In this document: piece by piece, positions 62,591-64,000 of the stretch
Layout of the letters: every line of letters starts with the position of its first letter
Position numbering within the stretch: position 1 is the stretch's first letter
Source of the DNA: Nicotiana tabacum
Lineage: Eukaryota; Streptophyta; Magnoliopsida; Solanales; Solanaceae
Direction: 5' to 3'
Assembly (NCBI RefSeq): GCF_000715075.1
Contig: NC_134081.1
Coordinates: 69,184,153-69,248,152 of the forward strand
Length of the DNA stretch: 64,000 nt
Made by a program: the position numbers and the translations under genes
Notes under the pieces: model-generated
The model's database searches: none
Told to the model about the DNA's origin: nothing
Seen by the model: the letters and a program-made list of their open reading frames with translations, nothing else

Positions 62591-63556
62591 TATTGATAAA
62601 ATTTCCTGTATTTACAACTTGTATTGATAATGTTAAGGACATCGTGTCCTTAACTTTATGGCTGTTGTGTAAATATTGAGGACAAAGTGTCCTGTACTTG
62701 CAATTTTTATTGATAAAATTAAGGACATTGTGTCCTTAACTTCATGACTGCTATGTAAATATTAAGGACAAAGTGTCTTGTATTTGCAACTTGTATTGAT
62801 AAAGTTTAGGACATCGTGTCCTTAACTTTTATGACAACTGTGTAAATATTAAGGACATAGTGCCCTATATTTGCAACTTTTATTGATAAAGTTAAGGACA
62901 TTGTTTCCTTAACTTTATGACTGTTGTGTAAATATTAAGGACAAAGTGTCTTGTATTTGCAACTTGTATTGATAAAGTTTAGGACATCGTGTCCTTAACT
63001 TTTATGACTACTGTGTAAATATTAAGGATATAGTGTCCTGTATTTGCAACTTGTATTGATAAAATTTAGGACATAGTATCCTTAACTTTATGACTACTGT
63101 GTAAAAATATTTAGGACATAGTGTCCTGTATTTTCAACTTGTATTAAAACAGTTTAGGACATCGTGTCCTTAACTTCATAGCTGCTGTATAAATATTAAG
63201 GACAAAGTGTCCTATATTTATAACTTGTATTGATAAAGTTTAGGACATCGTGTCCTTAACTTTGTGACTACTGTGTAAATATTAAGGACATAATGTCCTG
63301 TATTTGCAACTTGTATTGATAAAGTTTAGGACATTGTGTCCTTAAACTTCATGACAGTTGTGTAAATATTAAGGATAAAGTGTCCTGTATTTGCAACTTG
63401 TATTAATAAAGTTTAGGACATCGTGTCCTTAATTTCATGATTGCTGTATAAATATTAAGGACAAAGTGTCCTGTATTTGCAACTTGTATTGATAGAGTTT
63501 AGGACATTATGTCCTTAACTTCATGACTACTGTGTAAATATTAAAGACATAGTGCC
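62591..63556 (+). repeat. 86-bp tandem array, 11 copies, in MULE leader
   Basis: Each unit has two short inverted repeats, AGGACA-tcg-TGTCCT and AGGACA-aag-TGTCCT, joined by ttgtattgataaagttt and atgactactgtgtaaatatt segments. Starts of the first palindrome are at about 62635, 62721, 62807, 62893, 62980, 63067, 63155, 63241, 63327, 63414 and 63500. Confidence 0.95.
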
Positions 63557-63585
63557 TTGAATTTTTTATTTTCTTGACTTGCAGG

Positions 63586-64000
63586 ATGGATACAATATGT
63601 ATTATAGTTGCTTTTAATGGAATATGGACCACATACTATAAGTAACTGGATCATCAAACAAAGCTTGTTCTAGTACCCGAGGCAATTCGATTTGAAGATT
63701 TTGTCAACCAGGTCTTTGAAGTTATTGAATTGGATAGAGACAAATTTGAAGCAATGATATGATTTGATATCAGCCTAGGAACAAGCAAGGGAATGCTTGT
63801 ATCCAAAGATTTAGATCTTCACACATGTATAGAGTTACTAAAATGTCATTCACTCTTCAAGGGCCGTCGTTTCATTGTTGATATTTTGGAAAGAGTTTTT
63901 GGCTCTACAAGCACCTTATAACATGTCAATATAGAAACTCAACAAGACAATCAAGACAAATGCCAATAGATAATGGAAATAGATGTGGTTGAACCTGAAC
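63586..64000 (+). pseudogene. MULE transposase N-terminal fragment, broken
   Basis: After a splice-acceptor-like ttgcag, an ATG at 63586 opens MDTICIIVAFNGIWTT, a stop, then LVPEAIRFEDFVNQVFEVI and ELDRDKFEAMI, another stop, then SLGTSKGMLVSKDLDLHTCIE. The pattern 'V-FNG-W, LVP----FEDLV-Q----I-LDRD' is the N-terminal region of plant MuDR-type transposases. The catalytic DDE domain would lie beyond the window. Two or more in-frame stops show that this copy is dead. Confidence 0.65.

Larger units (their letters stand above)
37800..64000 (+). mobile_element. MULE, split by nested LTR elements, open at right edge
   Basis: The left terminal region (ggggaagtgcacagttagcc from 37801) runs to 37950, where the LTR nest begins. 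After the CTACG duplication it resumes at 62269 and continues through a leader, an 86-bp tandem array and a decayed transposase N-terminus. The original distance from the terminus to the transposase is only about 1.5 kb without the nest, as expected for an autonomous MULE. The right terminus is outside the window. Confidence 0.6.

Overview
The window is plant nuclear DNA, most probably Solanaceae and possibly Nicotiana. The reasons are a multi-exon gene for the nonsense-mediated decay factor UPF3, SINEs of Solanaceae type (including one with a TTG-type tail), and dense, nested Ty3/gypsy LTR retrotransposons of the long-LTR chromovirus (Del/Tekay-like) and Athila lineages. There is one host protein gene. 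Nearly everything else is transposable-element DNA, mostly broken by stops and frameshifts.

Layout. 1-1741: 3' end and 3' LTR of an Athila-like element, inserted into a minus-strand chromovirus gag-pol. 1742-7169: that chromovirus, with one LTR (4077-6824) flanked by PBS/gag on one side and polypurine tract/chromodomain on the other. 7547-14294: minus-strand Athila element that keeps gag and protease but has lost RT and integrase. 14295-16709: decayed gypsy gag and LTR pieces. About 16945-20458: Mutator-like element with long terminal inverted repeats, itself hosting a gypsy LTR. 20993 to about 36640: UPF3 on the plus strand, 12 coding exons plus probable 3'-UTR introns. Its introns contain SINEs, a TIR element carrying a fragment of a type-A cytokinin response regulator, and several independent local duplications. 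About 37800 to the right edge: a second MULE (terminal region at 37801, 86-bp tandem repeats and a decayed transposase N-terminus at the right edge). It is split by a four-level nest: MULE > non-coding LTR element (37951-62268, duplication CTACG) > minus-strand chromovirus (43593-57470, duplication TTATG) > solo LTR (48957-51785, duplication AGTAC), the last lying inside the RT catalytic motif.

The most notable signals are these. (1) Nine LTRs of two retrotransposon lineages carry dense arrays of palindromic CpG-rich decamers of the form CGC-R-NN-Y-GCG, just upstream of the probable TATA box. (2) The long LTRs also carry a second, downstream tandem array of short, partly self-complementary units whose sequence differs between families. 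(3) The UPF3 exon 10 donor is GA instead of GT, with an in-frame canonical donor 54 nt upstream. (4) A gene-capturing TIR element in UPF3 intron 7 is flanked by exact-length 178-bp direct repeats. (5) UPF3 has 3'-UTR introns that would make its own mRNA an NMD target.

Coordinates of LTRs, target duplications and exons were read directly. Family names come from recognised protein motifs, primer-binding sites and LTR features, not from a database search.
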